From: Ancylobacter vacuolatus
Lineage (GTDB): Bacteria; Pseudomonadota; Alphaproteobacteria; Rhizobiales; Xanthobacteraceae
Direction: 5' to 3'
Assembly: GCF_030813595.1 (NCBI RefSeq)
Contig: NZ_JAUSUH010000010.1
Location: forward strand, 158,639 to 222,638
Length of the DNA: 64,000 nt
The translations under genes were made by a program, and so were the position numbers. The notes below the pieces were generated by a model. The model was not told the DNA's origin and made no database searches. It saw only the letters and a program-made list of their open reading frames with translations. Below are positions 57,566 through 64,000 of the stretch, in pieces (positions within the stretch are counted from its first letter, which is position 1; the number at the start of each line of letters is the position of its first letter).

Positions 57566-59148
57566 TGCAATTTCCCTTCGATGGAGAAGCCTGCCGGCCC
57601 TGTGTAGCCGCCGTCCGCGAGGCCGGGGAGCTTGGCGCCGCCGCCGAGGATCGAAGACAGGAACCCGCCGCCAGCCGTCCCTGGCGCACCGAGCAAGCCG
57701 GTCAGAGCCTGCTGCAAGCCGATCTCGATGATCTTGTCGAGCACACTGTTTAAGGCGTTCGAGAGTGCGTCCGCCGCTGAAACGCCGTTGCGGATGTCGG
57801 ACACGAAGCCGCCGAGGACGTCGTAGGCAGTGCCGCGGATTTCATCCATGGAGTCGACCAGCGCCGCCTGCGACGCAGCCTGCTTTTCCAGTGCCTCGGC
57901 AGCCTGGCCCGATCGCGCCGCCAGTTCGTCAATCTTCGCCGCGTATTCGGGCGTGAGCTTGATGCCGGCGCGGGTGAGCTCGTTTATGAGTTCCTGCTTC
58001 ACGCGCAAGGACTCAGCGGCGCCGGTCGTCAGCCCCAGCGCCTGCTGCTCAACACCCATCTGGGTAATGCGCTGTTCGGCGGACAGCACGATCTGGTCGT
58101 AGGCCTTCGCCAGGCGTTCCGCCGCGTCACCCGCTGGCGTCTTGACCTTGGAAAGGTCGCCCATTCCGCCGGTAGGGTTGATGGTGACGCGCTGCGGCTT
58201 GCCGTCTAGCAGCTTCTGCAGTTCGGCGGCCTCGGCCAGTCGCCGATCGATACCCTGCTGCCCGCCGCCCATCACGAAGGCCGGCGTCGACTTTTGCATG
58301 TTGTCGGCCGCGGCCTTGAGAAGATCGATACGGCGCTGGAGCGTGCTGTTCGACTGCGCTTCCGTCGCATTGAGCATGTCGGAGAAGTCGCGCATCAAGG
58401 CGACCACGGACACCAGGGCGCCTTTGAGATTGGTACCGATCGTGGTGGACAGCTTCGCGAAGGCGCGGTCGATCTCGACGGCCCGCTGAATCAGTTCGGT
58501 ATCAATAACGTTGCCAGTGTCGCGAGCTTCTTGCCGCATCTTGGCAATATAACCAGAGCCCTGGTCGATCAGCCGCAGGAACTGCTCACCACCAGATCCG
58601 CCGAACAACTCGTCGCTGACGCGAATCTGGCTGGCCTTGTCCAGCCGTCCAAGCTTTTCGATAATCTCTTCGAACAGGTCCGACGGATCGGCGAGCTTTT
58701 CCTTGAGATCAGCGACATTATAGCCAAGACGCTGGAACGCTTCCGCAGCACTTCCGGCCCCGCTGACAACGAACTCATCCGCTCGAAGCTGTAGCTCCTT
58801 CAGGCCGTCCGCCATGGCATCTAGGCCGACCAGCGCACCCTGCGCTGCGTAGCCCAACTCTTGGAATTTCTCGACTTGGACGCCGGCTTTCTGTGCCTCG
58901 GCATTCAGTTGCGCCAGATCAGCGGCGGCAGTCCTGGCGCCAGCAAACAAACCGCCGACGCCGAGTCCGGCAAGCCCGAGTTTCAGCCCATCGCCGATGC
59001 CCGCGAATGCGCCGCGGATGACGCCGCCGACCCTGCCAGACTCCTTACCAAATTTGTCGAGTTGCTTGCCCGCGACTTTAAGGCCTTCTTGGAAACGTGC
59101 GCTATTCAGGCCCAGGTCGACGTAGACCCCACCCGCGTTGACTGCCAT
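57562..59148 (-). CDS. Phage tail tape-measure-like protein (short)
   Basis: A 528-residue protein: VYVDLGLNSARFQEGLKVAG starts the tape-measure N-terminal domain, followed by glycine-rich membrane-like helices (GLKLGLAGLGVGGLFAGART), long coiled-coil helices and the C-terminal SALNSVLDKIIEIGLQQALT with GGGFLSSILGGGAKLPGLADGG. This end is typical of TP901/lambda-like tape measures of alphaproteobacterial phages. It is short for the class, implying a short tail or a reduced gene. Confidence 0.82.
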   Translation of the reverse strand: MAVNAGGVYVDLGLNSARFQEGLKVAGKQLDKFGKESGRVGGVIRGAFAGIGDGLKLGLAGLGVGGLFAGARTAAADLAQLNAEAQKAGVQVEKFQELGYAAQGALVGLDAMADGLKELQLRADEFVVSGAGSAAEAFQRLGYNVADLKEKLADPSDLFEEIIEKLGRLDKASQIRVSDELFGGSGGEQFLRLIDQGSGYIAKMRQEARDTGNVIDTELIQRAVEIDRAFAKLSTTIGTNLKGALVSVVALMRDFSDMLNATEAQSNSTLQRRIDLLKAAADNMQKSTPAFVMGGGQQGIDRRLAEAAELQKLLDGKPQRVTINPTGGMGDLSKVKTPAGDAAERLAKAYDQIVLSAEQRITQMGVEQQALGLTTGAAESLRVKQELINELTRAGIKLTPEYAAKIDELAARSGQAAEALEKQAASQAALVDSMDEIRGTAYDVLGGFVSDIRNGVSAADALSNALNSVLDKIIEIGLQQALTGLLGAPGTAGGGFLSSILGGGAKLPGLADGGYTGPAGFSIEGKLQ

Positions 59149-59483
59149 TAGGCAGGTTCCTTCGTAATACTGGCGAGGAACACGCCAAGGGCGTTGCCGA
59201 CGGCCGAAGCGCAGGCGGAGACACCGTGCTTTTTGATGGCTGCGTCGGCGTGGGTGAGCTTCAGGTCATCGAGGTGAAACACCATGAAGCGCGACAGCAT
59301 CCGCTCCGTCTGATTGAGCGCGGCGCCGACTGCGATGAGGGTCCGCAACACGCGCAACGACACCCCGTCGCTCGCCTGAGCTTCGGCTACGATGGCGCCA
59401 ATTGTCATTCCCAAGGCCTGCTCAGCGGCCGCCATGCGGGGAATATCGAAGTGCAGCACGAGCGCTGCGCCGGTTGTCGTCAT
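59148..59483 (-). CDS. Phage-region hypothetical protein, tail-chaperone position
   Basis: A 111-residue protein, mostly helical (DIPRMAAAEQALGMTIGAIV, LRTLIAVGAALNQTERMLSR). Lying immediately before the tape-measure gene, with a one-base overlap, it has the place of a tail assembly chaperone, but no slippery frameshift signal was noticed. It overlaps the gp10-like gene stop by four bases. Confidence 0.6.
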   Translation of the reverse strand: MTTTGAALVLHFDIPRMAAAEQALGMTIGAIVAEAQASDGVSLRVLRTLIAVGAALNQTERMLSRFMVFHLDDLKLTHADAAIKKHGVSACASAVGNALGVFLASITKEPA

Positions 59484-59995
59484 TTGGTACCCTTCTTGGC
59501 CGCCCGCGCCGCTATTCTCTTGGCGGTTTTGGCGACTTCGGCCTCGATGTCGGCCGCAATTGATTTCGTGATGTCGTCGCGCTCGGCGCGGAGGGCCGGG
59601 CCGAGAAATGGTTCGGCTCCCATCTTCACGGTGCCGAACTCCACCAGGTGAGCATGGGGCGCCGTGGCGCGGACGCGGACGGTGGCGCTGGCACCGCGGC
59701 CAGCTGCCGCTGAGTTGGCCTTACGGGCTGCGGCTGCCGCATCCTGCCGGGACTCGCCCCCACGCATCGCCGCGGCGAAGGCTGATTTGCCAGCGTTGCG
59801 GCGGACGATGACGGTGCCGATCGATTCCTTTAGGGCGCCGCTGTCGACCGGGGCGTCGCGCTTGGCAGCTACCTCTACAGGTTTGGCTGCCTTCTTGAGC
59901 ACCCTGTTCAAAACACCGACCTGGGTGGATTTCTTGAGTTGATCGAGCCCCTTAAGCGCCTCGCGAAGGCCGCTGATTTTCACGGTGGACTTCAT
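59480..59995 (-). CDS. HK97-gp10-family head-tail/tail completion protein
   Basis: A 171-residue basic protein. VKISGLREALKGLDQLKKST, PVEVAAKRDAPVDSGALKES and APHAHLVEFGTVKMGAEPFL are the gp10 family hallmarks: an N-terminal helix, the DTGxLxxSI-like segment and the HxxxxEFGT motif. It completes tail or connector assembly. Its ATG overlaps the stop of the small terminase gene by one base (TGATG). Confidence 0.87.
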   Translation of the reverse strand: MKSTVKISGLREALKGLDQLKKSTQVGVLNRVLKKAAKPVEVAAKRDAPVDSGALKESIGTVIVRRNAGKSAFAAAMRGGESRQDAAAAARKANSAAAGRGASATVRVRATAPHAHLVEFGTVKMGAEPFLGPALRAERDDITKSIAADIEAEVAKTAKRIAARAAKKGTK

Positions 59996-60212
59996 CAATC
60001 GAAAAACTCTTCACCCGGTTCGCTGCTTGGAGCGGTCGGCATCATGACTTTGCTCGCCGAAACAGGGGTGGCGCACAGCGAATTGAGGCACTGGCGAAGC
60101 AGTTGAAGGGCAGGCACGCCGGCAGTGCCGGCGGCGAGTTGCGCGGCCAAAATGGCGGTGATGCTGACGATCCCGCGATGGCTCGCGTTGAGCCACGGCA
60201 GCGTCGGCACTA
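59995..60212 (-). pseudogene. 3' part of the small terminase subunit gene (cut off by the IS)
   Basis: The frame reads VPTLPWLNASHRGIVSITAI ... LLRQCLNSLCATPVSASKVM and ends EPGEEFFD, the C-terminal half of a P27-type small terminase subunit, including the LGxTPxSRxKV-like motif. The other half is at 61053-61212. The IS element at 60213-61050 separates them; joining the halves over one TA restores ...AWNAL-VPTLPW... in one frame. Confidence 0.85.
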
Positions 60213-61052
60213 GGGTCGAGACTCATAACCAGTAGCTGACGGTGGCCGCGATGCAGACGGCTGCGAGGAAGTTGACGGCGTTCCGGTCGTACCGCGTGGC
60301 GACGCGTCGGAAGTCTTTGAGGCGGCAGAACATGCGCTCGATGGCGTTTCGGTTCCGGTAGAGCACGGGGGAGAAACAGTTCTTCCAGCGCCGGTTGGCC
60401 TTGGGCGGGATATTAGGCATGGCGCCGCTCTCCTCGACCTGGCGACGTATGGCGTTGCTGTCGTAGCCCTTGTCGCCATGGAGAATGTGCGCTGGCGGCA
60501 TCTGCTTCAGCAGAGCCGATCCCGCCGTGCAATCCGCGACCTGGCCTCCGGTGAGGAGGAAGGCAATGGGCCGGCACTGGCGATCCGTCAGCGCGTGGAT
60601 CTTGGTCGTGCGCCCGCCGCGCGAGCGGCCGATGGCCTGGTTACGCTCCCCCCTTTTCCGCCCGAAGCCGAGCGGTGCGCCTTCACGGCAGAGCTATCGA
60701 TAAGCACCTGGGCCGGAGGGCCGCCGGCACTCGCCAGAGCATGGAAGAGATCGACCCAGACGCCTTTGGCGGCCCAGCGGACATAGCGGTTGTAGAGCGT
60801 TTTGCGCGGCCCATAGTCGGGCGGCGCGTCGATCCAACGCCCGCCTGACTTCAGGACATGGACAATGCCGCTGATCACGCGGCGGTCATCAACACGCGGT
60901 TTGCCACGCGTATCAGTCGGCAAATGCGGCTCAATCCGTGCGAATTGCGCGTCCGTAAGCCAGAAACGATCCCGATTCATCCACGCCTCCTCCCGGAAGC
61001 CGTGAATCACACCAGGCTGGCGAAGCCAACCGCTTTATGGGTCCGAGCCCTA
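60211..61052. mobile_element. IS5-family (IS427-like) insertion sequence, 838 bp, with TA target duplication
   Basis: The element occupies 60213-61050 and is flanked by TA at 60211-60212 and 61051-61052. Terminal inverted repeats start GGGTCGAGACTCATAA on the left and GGGCTCGGACCCATAA on the right (read inward), matching at most positions. It contains a two-frame transposase. The target, reconstructed, is GCACTAGTGC, a palindrome centred on CTAG. The insertion inactivates the small terminase gene. Confidence 0.9.
60223..60980 (-). CDS. IS5-family transposase made by programmed -1 frameshift
   Basis: The first frame starts at ATG 60980 (MNRDRFWLTDAQFARIEPHL) with the DUF4096-like N-terminal domain and the DDE aspartate in VLIDSSAVKAHRSA. 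The second frame continues as RNQAIGRSRGGRTTKIHALT, HGDKGYDSNAIRRQ (second aspartate) and RNRNAIERMFCRLKDFRRVA (glutamate). The frames join at the slippery run AAAAGGGGGG (60648-60657, leftward reading), as known in this IS group. The fused product would be 252 residues and apparently intact. Confidence 0.88.
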
Positions 61053-61212
61053 GTGCATTCCAGGCATCAGCAGCGGCGGGGTTCAGCCAGTCCGGCGGTT
61101 CGCCGACCGGGTCGGCGACTGTTGGCTCGGTTCGGTTTTTGTAACGGCCAGGATTGACAGCCAGGGCGCCTGAAATCCTTGCGGCTTCAAGGCTTTTGCG
61201 AGGTCGAGGCAT
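61053..61212 (-). pseudogene. 5' part of the small terminase subunit gene (cut off by the IS)
   Basis: From ATG 61212: MPRPRKSLEAARISGALAVN, then EPPDWLNPAAADAWNAL, the N-terminal half of a P27-family small terminase subunit with the typical GEPPxWLxPxAxxxWxxL segment. The frame enters the IS and ends as nonsense. With 59995-60212 it would have encoded 125 residues that recognise phage or satellite DNA for packaging. Confidence 0.85.
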
Positions 61213-61327
61213 CTCAACTGGTATCCATTTTCTATTTTGGCCCCATGCTCTGAATTGCAGGGATGTGCGCGATTGACCCCTGCCGGTCCGGCTGCGACGC
61301 GATGGGAGGGAATCTGGCCCCCCCCCG
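61213..61327. other. Spacer with a C9 homopolymer
   Basis: The gap between the 59-residue gene and the terminase start is partly AT-rich (TTTTCTATTTT near 61225) and has a run of nine C at 61318-61326 immediately after the stop codon of the 59-residue gene. It may hold a promoter for the terminase and tail genes; the homopolymer could vary in length. Confidence 0.45.
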
Positions 61328-61507
61328 TCACCGGTCGACCGGATCCAGCCCCGCGAGGAGGCAGGCTTCGTCGACGGCGGGGCCGAAGTCGATCGCGCGG
61401 TACCGCTCCATCGCCGCGGCGTCGGCGGCGTCGTATTCGGCCTGCCAGCGCAACAGGTCGGCGAGGGCCTTTTCAAGAGCGGCGACACGTTGCTCAAGGT
61501 CACTCAT
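61328..61507 (-). CDS. Small coiled-coil phage protein
   Basis: A 59-residue protein beginning MSDLEQRVAALEKALADLLR, a heptad-repeat helix, and ending DFGPAVDEACLLAGLDPVDR. Its ATG overlaps the stop of the protease gene (ATGA). Such short helical proteins are often found between head genes of alphaproteobacterial phages; function unknown. Confidence 0.65.
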   Translation of the reverse strand: MSDLEQRVAALEKALADLLRWQAEYDAADAAAMERYRAIDFGPAVDEACLLAGLDPVDR

Positions 61508-62238
61508 CGTCCGGCCACCCGACAGGCGTGGAGGTAGCCATTGCTAAACCGGCTTGCCGCCGCACCGACCGTGAACCGCTTGACGGCGGACATGACGGCG
61601 CGCGCCTGGGCGGGCCACGATGCAGATAGTGGCGGCGTCTCGCCGACCACTTCATGTGCGAACCCGATCGACACCGCCTTCGCGAGCGGCATCGCCTTCT
61701 CGGTTCGCATTTCGGCACGGATTACAGCCAGCGGGGCGTCGCAACGCGATGCCAGCACCTCGGCAATCTCGGCGTCGACACTGGCGAGGGACTTGGCAAT
61801 CGCTTCGCAGCGTCCGGCGGTTAGGCGCTGCGATGCTACCGGCGAACCAGCCTCGGCTCGATGCAATAGAACCTGTGTGCCAGGCTCCAGCCGCCGGACA
61901 TCAGCGGCGGCATAAATCAGCGCCGCGGCCGATGCGACGGTGCCACGGCCATGGGCGATCTTCCGCCCGGCGGGGTGCTTGCGGATGGCGTCGAAAATCC
62001 GGCGGCCAGCGATCAGCAGCCCGCCGCGGCTGTTTACGTGCATGAAAATGGTGCTGGCGTTGGGGTTGGCCGCGAGTTGCCGTTCAACGCGGTTCGCCAT
62101 CGCGTCATCGACATCGCCCTCAATACGCAGGGCGACGAACGCGGCGTTCGTGGTCGACGGTTTGACCTTCGGGGCAGGCTTTGCGGCTGCTCGCAGCAGC
62201 CGCTTGGCCCGGTCGAGCTTGGGTGTCCTACTGACCAT
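61504..62238 (-). CDS. ClpP-like head maturation protease
   Basis: A 244-residue ClpP-fold serine protease. RIEGDVDDAMANRVERQLAA and IFMHVNSRGGLLIAGRRIFD are the first Clp motifs; the nucleophile lies in GTVASAAALIYAAAD and the histidine in TQVLLHRAEAG. Phage ClpP-like proteases trim the scaffold and capsid during head assembly. The ATG at 62238 lies within the end of the upstream helical gene. No capsid gene accompanies it in the window. Confidence 0.85.
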   Translation of the reverse strand: MVSRTPKLDRAKRLLRAAAKPAPKVKPSTTNAAFVALRIEGDVDDAMANRVERQLAANPNASTIFMHVNSRGGLLIAGRRIFDAIRKHPAGRKIAHGRGTVASAAALIYAAADVRRLEPGTQVLLHRAEAGSPVASQRLTAGRCEAIAKSLASVDAEIAEVLASRCDAPLAVIRAEMRTEKAMPLAKAVSIGFAHEVVGETPPLSASWPAQARAVMSAVKRFTVGAAASRFSNGYLHACRVAGR

Positions 62239-62668
62239 TCGCCAAGCTCCGCAGTTCAGCCGCGAGGACGGCCACCCGCTTGGCCTGAGCCACGATGCGC
62301 GGCGTTGGCAGCGTGTGCGCGGTGGCGAAGGCATCCGCTTGGCGCGCCGGCTCGATCGCCGTGTCGAGCCGTTCCGCAATAGCAGCGAGGTCATCCTGCA
62401 GGGTGCGCGCGACGGGAGCCAGACTGTCGAGAAAACGCGGCTCAGACTTCTCGCGCGCCTCTGCATAGCGGCGCCGAGCATCGTCAAGGCGGGCCTCCGC
62501 AGTTGCGACTTCCGCCTCGGCGGCGTGCACGTCGGCAATGGCGGTGTGGCCTGCTGTATAGCGCGCGACGGTGCGGCGCTCGTTTTCACGGGCCTCGTCG
62601 CGCGCCGTTCGGGCTGCGGTTACGGCGATGCGCGCCGCCTGCATGGCGGCTGAAATCTTGAGGTCCAT
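62228..62668 (-). CDS. Helical (coiled-coil) phage-region protein
   Basis: A 146-residue protein starting MDLKISAAMQAARIAVTAAR, rich in Ala, Arg and Glu with long predicted helices (AEAEVATAEARLDDARRRYA). It overlaps the protease gene by eleven bases. Position before a maturation protease and helical nature would suit a scaffold-like role, but there is no sequence proof. Confidence 0.6.
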   Translation of the reverse strand: MDLKISAAMQAARIAVTAARTARDEARENERRTVARYTAGHTAIADVHAAEAEVATAEARLDDARRRYAEAREKSEPRFLDSLAPVARTLQDDLAAIAERLDTAIEPARQADAFATAHTLPTPRIVAQAKRVAVLAAELRSLANGQ

Positions 62669-62669
62669 T

Positions 62670-63146
62670 TTATTCCCTAGGAGGCCGCCCGGCGCGAAGG
62701 CGGGGCGCATTGTTGATGTCAGCCGCGAGGCGGCGGAAGGTGTCGCCGTCGACAATCGTGAGGCGCGATACGGCGTCATCGTCAGGCTGGCCGAAGTGGC
62801 GGGTGCCCGCATCGGTGACGATCATGGCGCTGCCGGCGGCATCGAGGTGGAGCCGGATCATCTGGTTGGGCATGGTCAGCAGCGCAGCCAGGGCTTCGTT
62901 GAACGTGCCAGCCGTGTCCCGCATCGTGGCGAACCGCACGACGTGGCGAGGATCTGAGGCGGCCTCGCCGAGCAGGCCCGCAATGATGATAAGCGCAACT
63001 TCACGCGGCCCTAGATCGACGATGGCGCCTTGGGCTGACGGTAGGTGTCCCGCCAGACGAAGACGATCAGTTGCGAACACTTGCCGGGCATGCGGCACGC
63101 GCAGCACGCGCGACGCGATCGCCACGCATTGCGATTTCGTTGCCAT
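62670..63146 (-). CDS. Phage-region hypothetical protein
   Basis: A 158-residue protein beginning MATKSQCVAIASRVLRVPHA, with a helical N-terminus possibly of DNA-binding type and a C-terminal alpha/beta part (NQMIRLHLDAAGSAMIVTDA). No family recognised. It ends two bases before the helical gene and is preceded by a terminator, so it should begin a new transcript. Confidence 0.55.
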   Translation of the reverse strand: MATKSQCVAIASRVLRVPHARQVFATDRLRLAGHLPSAQGAIVDLGPREVALIIIAGLLGEAASDPRHVVRFATMRDTAGTFNEALAALLTMPNQMIRLHLDAAGSAMIVTDAGTRHFGQPDDDAVSRLTIVDGDTFRRLAADINNAPRLRAGRPPRE

Positions 63147-63174
63147 CTTTTTTCCAGCGGATAAGTTTTGAGCG

Positions 63175-63201
63175 AAAAAGAACCCCGGCACGAAGCCGGG
63201 G
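63175..63201 (-). terminator. Leftward intrinsic terminator
   Basis: CCCCGGC (63183-63189) and GCCGGGG (63195-63201) form the stem; on the leftward strand it is followed by TTCTTTTT. It lies about 75 bases after the stop of the gene at 63277 and separates it from the packaging/tail genes. Confidence 0.75.
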
Positions 63202-63276
63202 CCAAGTTCCATGGAGATGGAAGTTTGACTAGGTCTTCCACTATAGGTGCTTGAAATCGGCGTTGAGGGCACACGA

Positions 63277-63882
63277 TCAGGCGGCTTCCGCAAAATTTTC
63301 TGCAGGAATATTGTCGTTGCGCGCCTCAGTCATGAAATGAACGCCAAACTCGACAAGGGCTTCGTCTGTAAGCCGGATGGCTTTGCGCTCGGCATATTTC
63401 CCGTGATGCCCCAATGCCTCTCCGATCTGGCGGGCCGTGGCGCTGGAGATTGCCAAGTCCAGAACTTCAGCATGGTGCGGGCCGACATGCCGGCGAGCGG
63501 TATTGGCCTCGGCGAGCCGTGCCATGCTGTCGAAGGCGTCGTCGCCGCGCCGATCGTCGAGCGACACGGCCTGGCTCTGGTGCAGGCCGTCCCAGTCTCC
63601 CCCGATGTCCACCGCCATCCGCTGGCGAGTGCCCGGCACGCCACGCCGCCTGCCGCCGCGGGATGACAGCGTGATCTTCTCGTAGGGGGAGAGCAGTTGG
63701 CCGTGCTTGTCGGTTCCCCACCGGATGAGCTTGCTCGCTCTGAACAGCAAATCGCCGAGGTACGCGAAACCATCCCGCAGCCACCATCCGCCGGGGGCGC
63801 GCACTGGATCCTCCCACACGCCACGGGCAATCCGACGGCGGGTGAATGTGGCCCGGCTTGCTGCCGCCAGCATCTCGTCCAC
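63277..63882 (-). CDS. Phage-region hypothetical protein
   Basis: A 201-residue protein. The first 55 residues (RIARGVWEDPVRAPGGWWLR) are tryptophan-rich; the C-terminal half is helical and acidic (LAISSATARQIGEALGHHGK, TDEALVEFGVHFMTEARNDN). No family recognised. The start is GTG 63882 or ATG 63873. It is separated from the next leftward gene by a terminator, so it belongs to a different transcription unit. Confidence 0.5.
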   Translation of the reverse strand: MDEMLAAASRATFTRRRIARGVWEDPVRAPGGWWLRDGFAYLGDLLFRASKLIRWGTDKHGQLLSPYEKITLSSRGGRRRGVPGTRQRMAVDIGGDWDGLHQSQAVSLDDRRGDDAFDSMARLAEANTARRHVGPHHAEVLDLAISSATARQIGEALGHHGKYAERKAIRLTDEALVEFGVHFMTEARNDNIPAENFAEAA

Positions 63883-64000
63883 GGTAGGGCGGTCCGTCCT
63901 GTTGATTGATCCGCCCCCATTCTTTGGACCGCCGGAGGCTAGAGTTTCCGGCCTGTTTCACGGCGGTGGGCTGGCGGCACCGCCGGGGTTCTGCAACGTG

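Larger units (their letters stand above)
49981..64000. mobile_element. Integrated phage-derived element (left end at the tRNA; right end outside window)
   Basis: From the tRNA 3' end onward the gene content changes completely: integrase, excisionase-like gene, a divergent repressor-like region, foreign-looking cargo with lower GC, TcmP/DUF5131, and phage head/tail-type genes. No second copy of the tRNA 3' segment is visible up to 64,000, so the element is at least 14 kb. The large terminase, portal and major capsid genes are not seen. Confidence 0.85.

Overview
The window is GC-rich chromosomal DNA from an alphaproteobacterium of the order Hyphomicrobiales. Signs of this are the carA / yqeY-like / dnaG / rpoD and carB-greA neighbourhoods, trxB next to an LsrB-type LysR gene, two promoters matching the EcfG (general stress sigma) consensus, and dispersed Rhizobiales-type palindromic repeats. 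A Xanthobacteraceae-like relative (Ancylobacter/Starkeya/Xanthobacter) is my best guess, an inference helped by a TsdA-like thiosulfate dehydrogenase. 

Positions 1-49,900 are ordinary chromosome. In order: the 3' part of prmB, a lytic transglycosylase, tam and ettA, with a decayed tandem duplication of the tam-ettA junction between them (3.0-3.9 kb); a stress-type trehalose operon otsB-GH15-otsA behind an EcfG-like promoter (5.9-9.9 kb); a TsdA-like cytochrome, an aldose-epimerase-like protein, an MFS carrier, a DUF1328 protein with its own EcfG-like promoter, a Tat-type superoxide dismutase and an endolysin-like protein behind a perfect dyad (10-15.5 kb); rpoD and dnaG, azlCD, yqeY-like, carA, carB and greA (16-28 kb); an LPS/surface glycan group led by an Lrp regulator (28-32.4 kb); trxB-lsrB followed by a probable AbcR-like small RNA (32.7-35.5 kb); msrP, DUF992, an aspartate aminotransferase, GST and a PQQ-type sugar dehydrogenase (35.5-41.1 kb); an iron-uptake group of TonB receptor, PiuC-type hydroxylase and Sel1 protein (41.9-46.3 kb); a glycine-rich exported protein, a lipid kinase and a SIMPL protein (46.5-49.6 kb). 

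At 49,932 a tRNA with a CAU anticodon (tRNA-Ile2 by its acceptor stem) marks the start of an integrated element that runs past the right edge. It carries a tyrosine integrase broken by a frameshift, an excisionase-like gene overlapping the integrase out of frame, a divergent ribbon-helix-helix gene with a perfect 13-bp dyad, and a lower-GC cargo of unknown membrane proteins. Next come a TcmP / DUF5131 (three-Cys motif) pair and a leftward phage module: Clp-type protease, small terminase subunit, HK97-gp10-like protein and a short tape-measure protein. The small terminase gene is split by an 838-bp IS5-family (IS427-like) element with TA target duplication; removing the IS restores the frame exactly. 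No large terminase, portal or capsid gene is visible, so this is a reduced prophage, a satellite, or a prophage whose remaining genes lie beyond 64,000. 

The strongest leads for something undescribed are the cargo block at 52.7-55.4 kb with the TcmP/DUF5131 pair, the AbcR-like RNA beside lsrB, the four 10-bp-phased TTAAC boxes at 39.24 kb, and the duplicated tam-ettA junction with its orphan RiPP-like peptide ORF.
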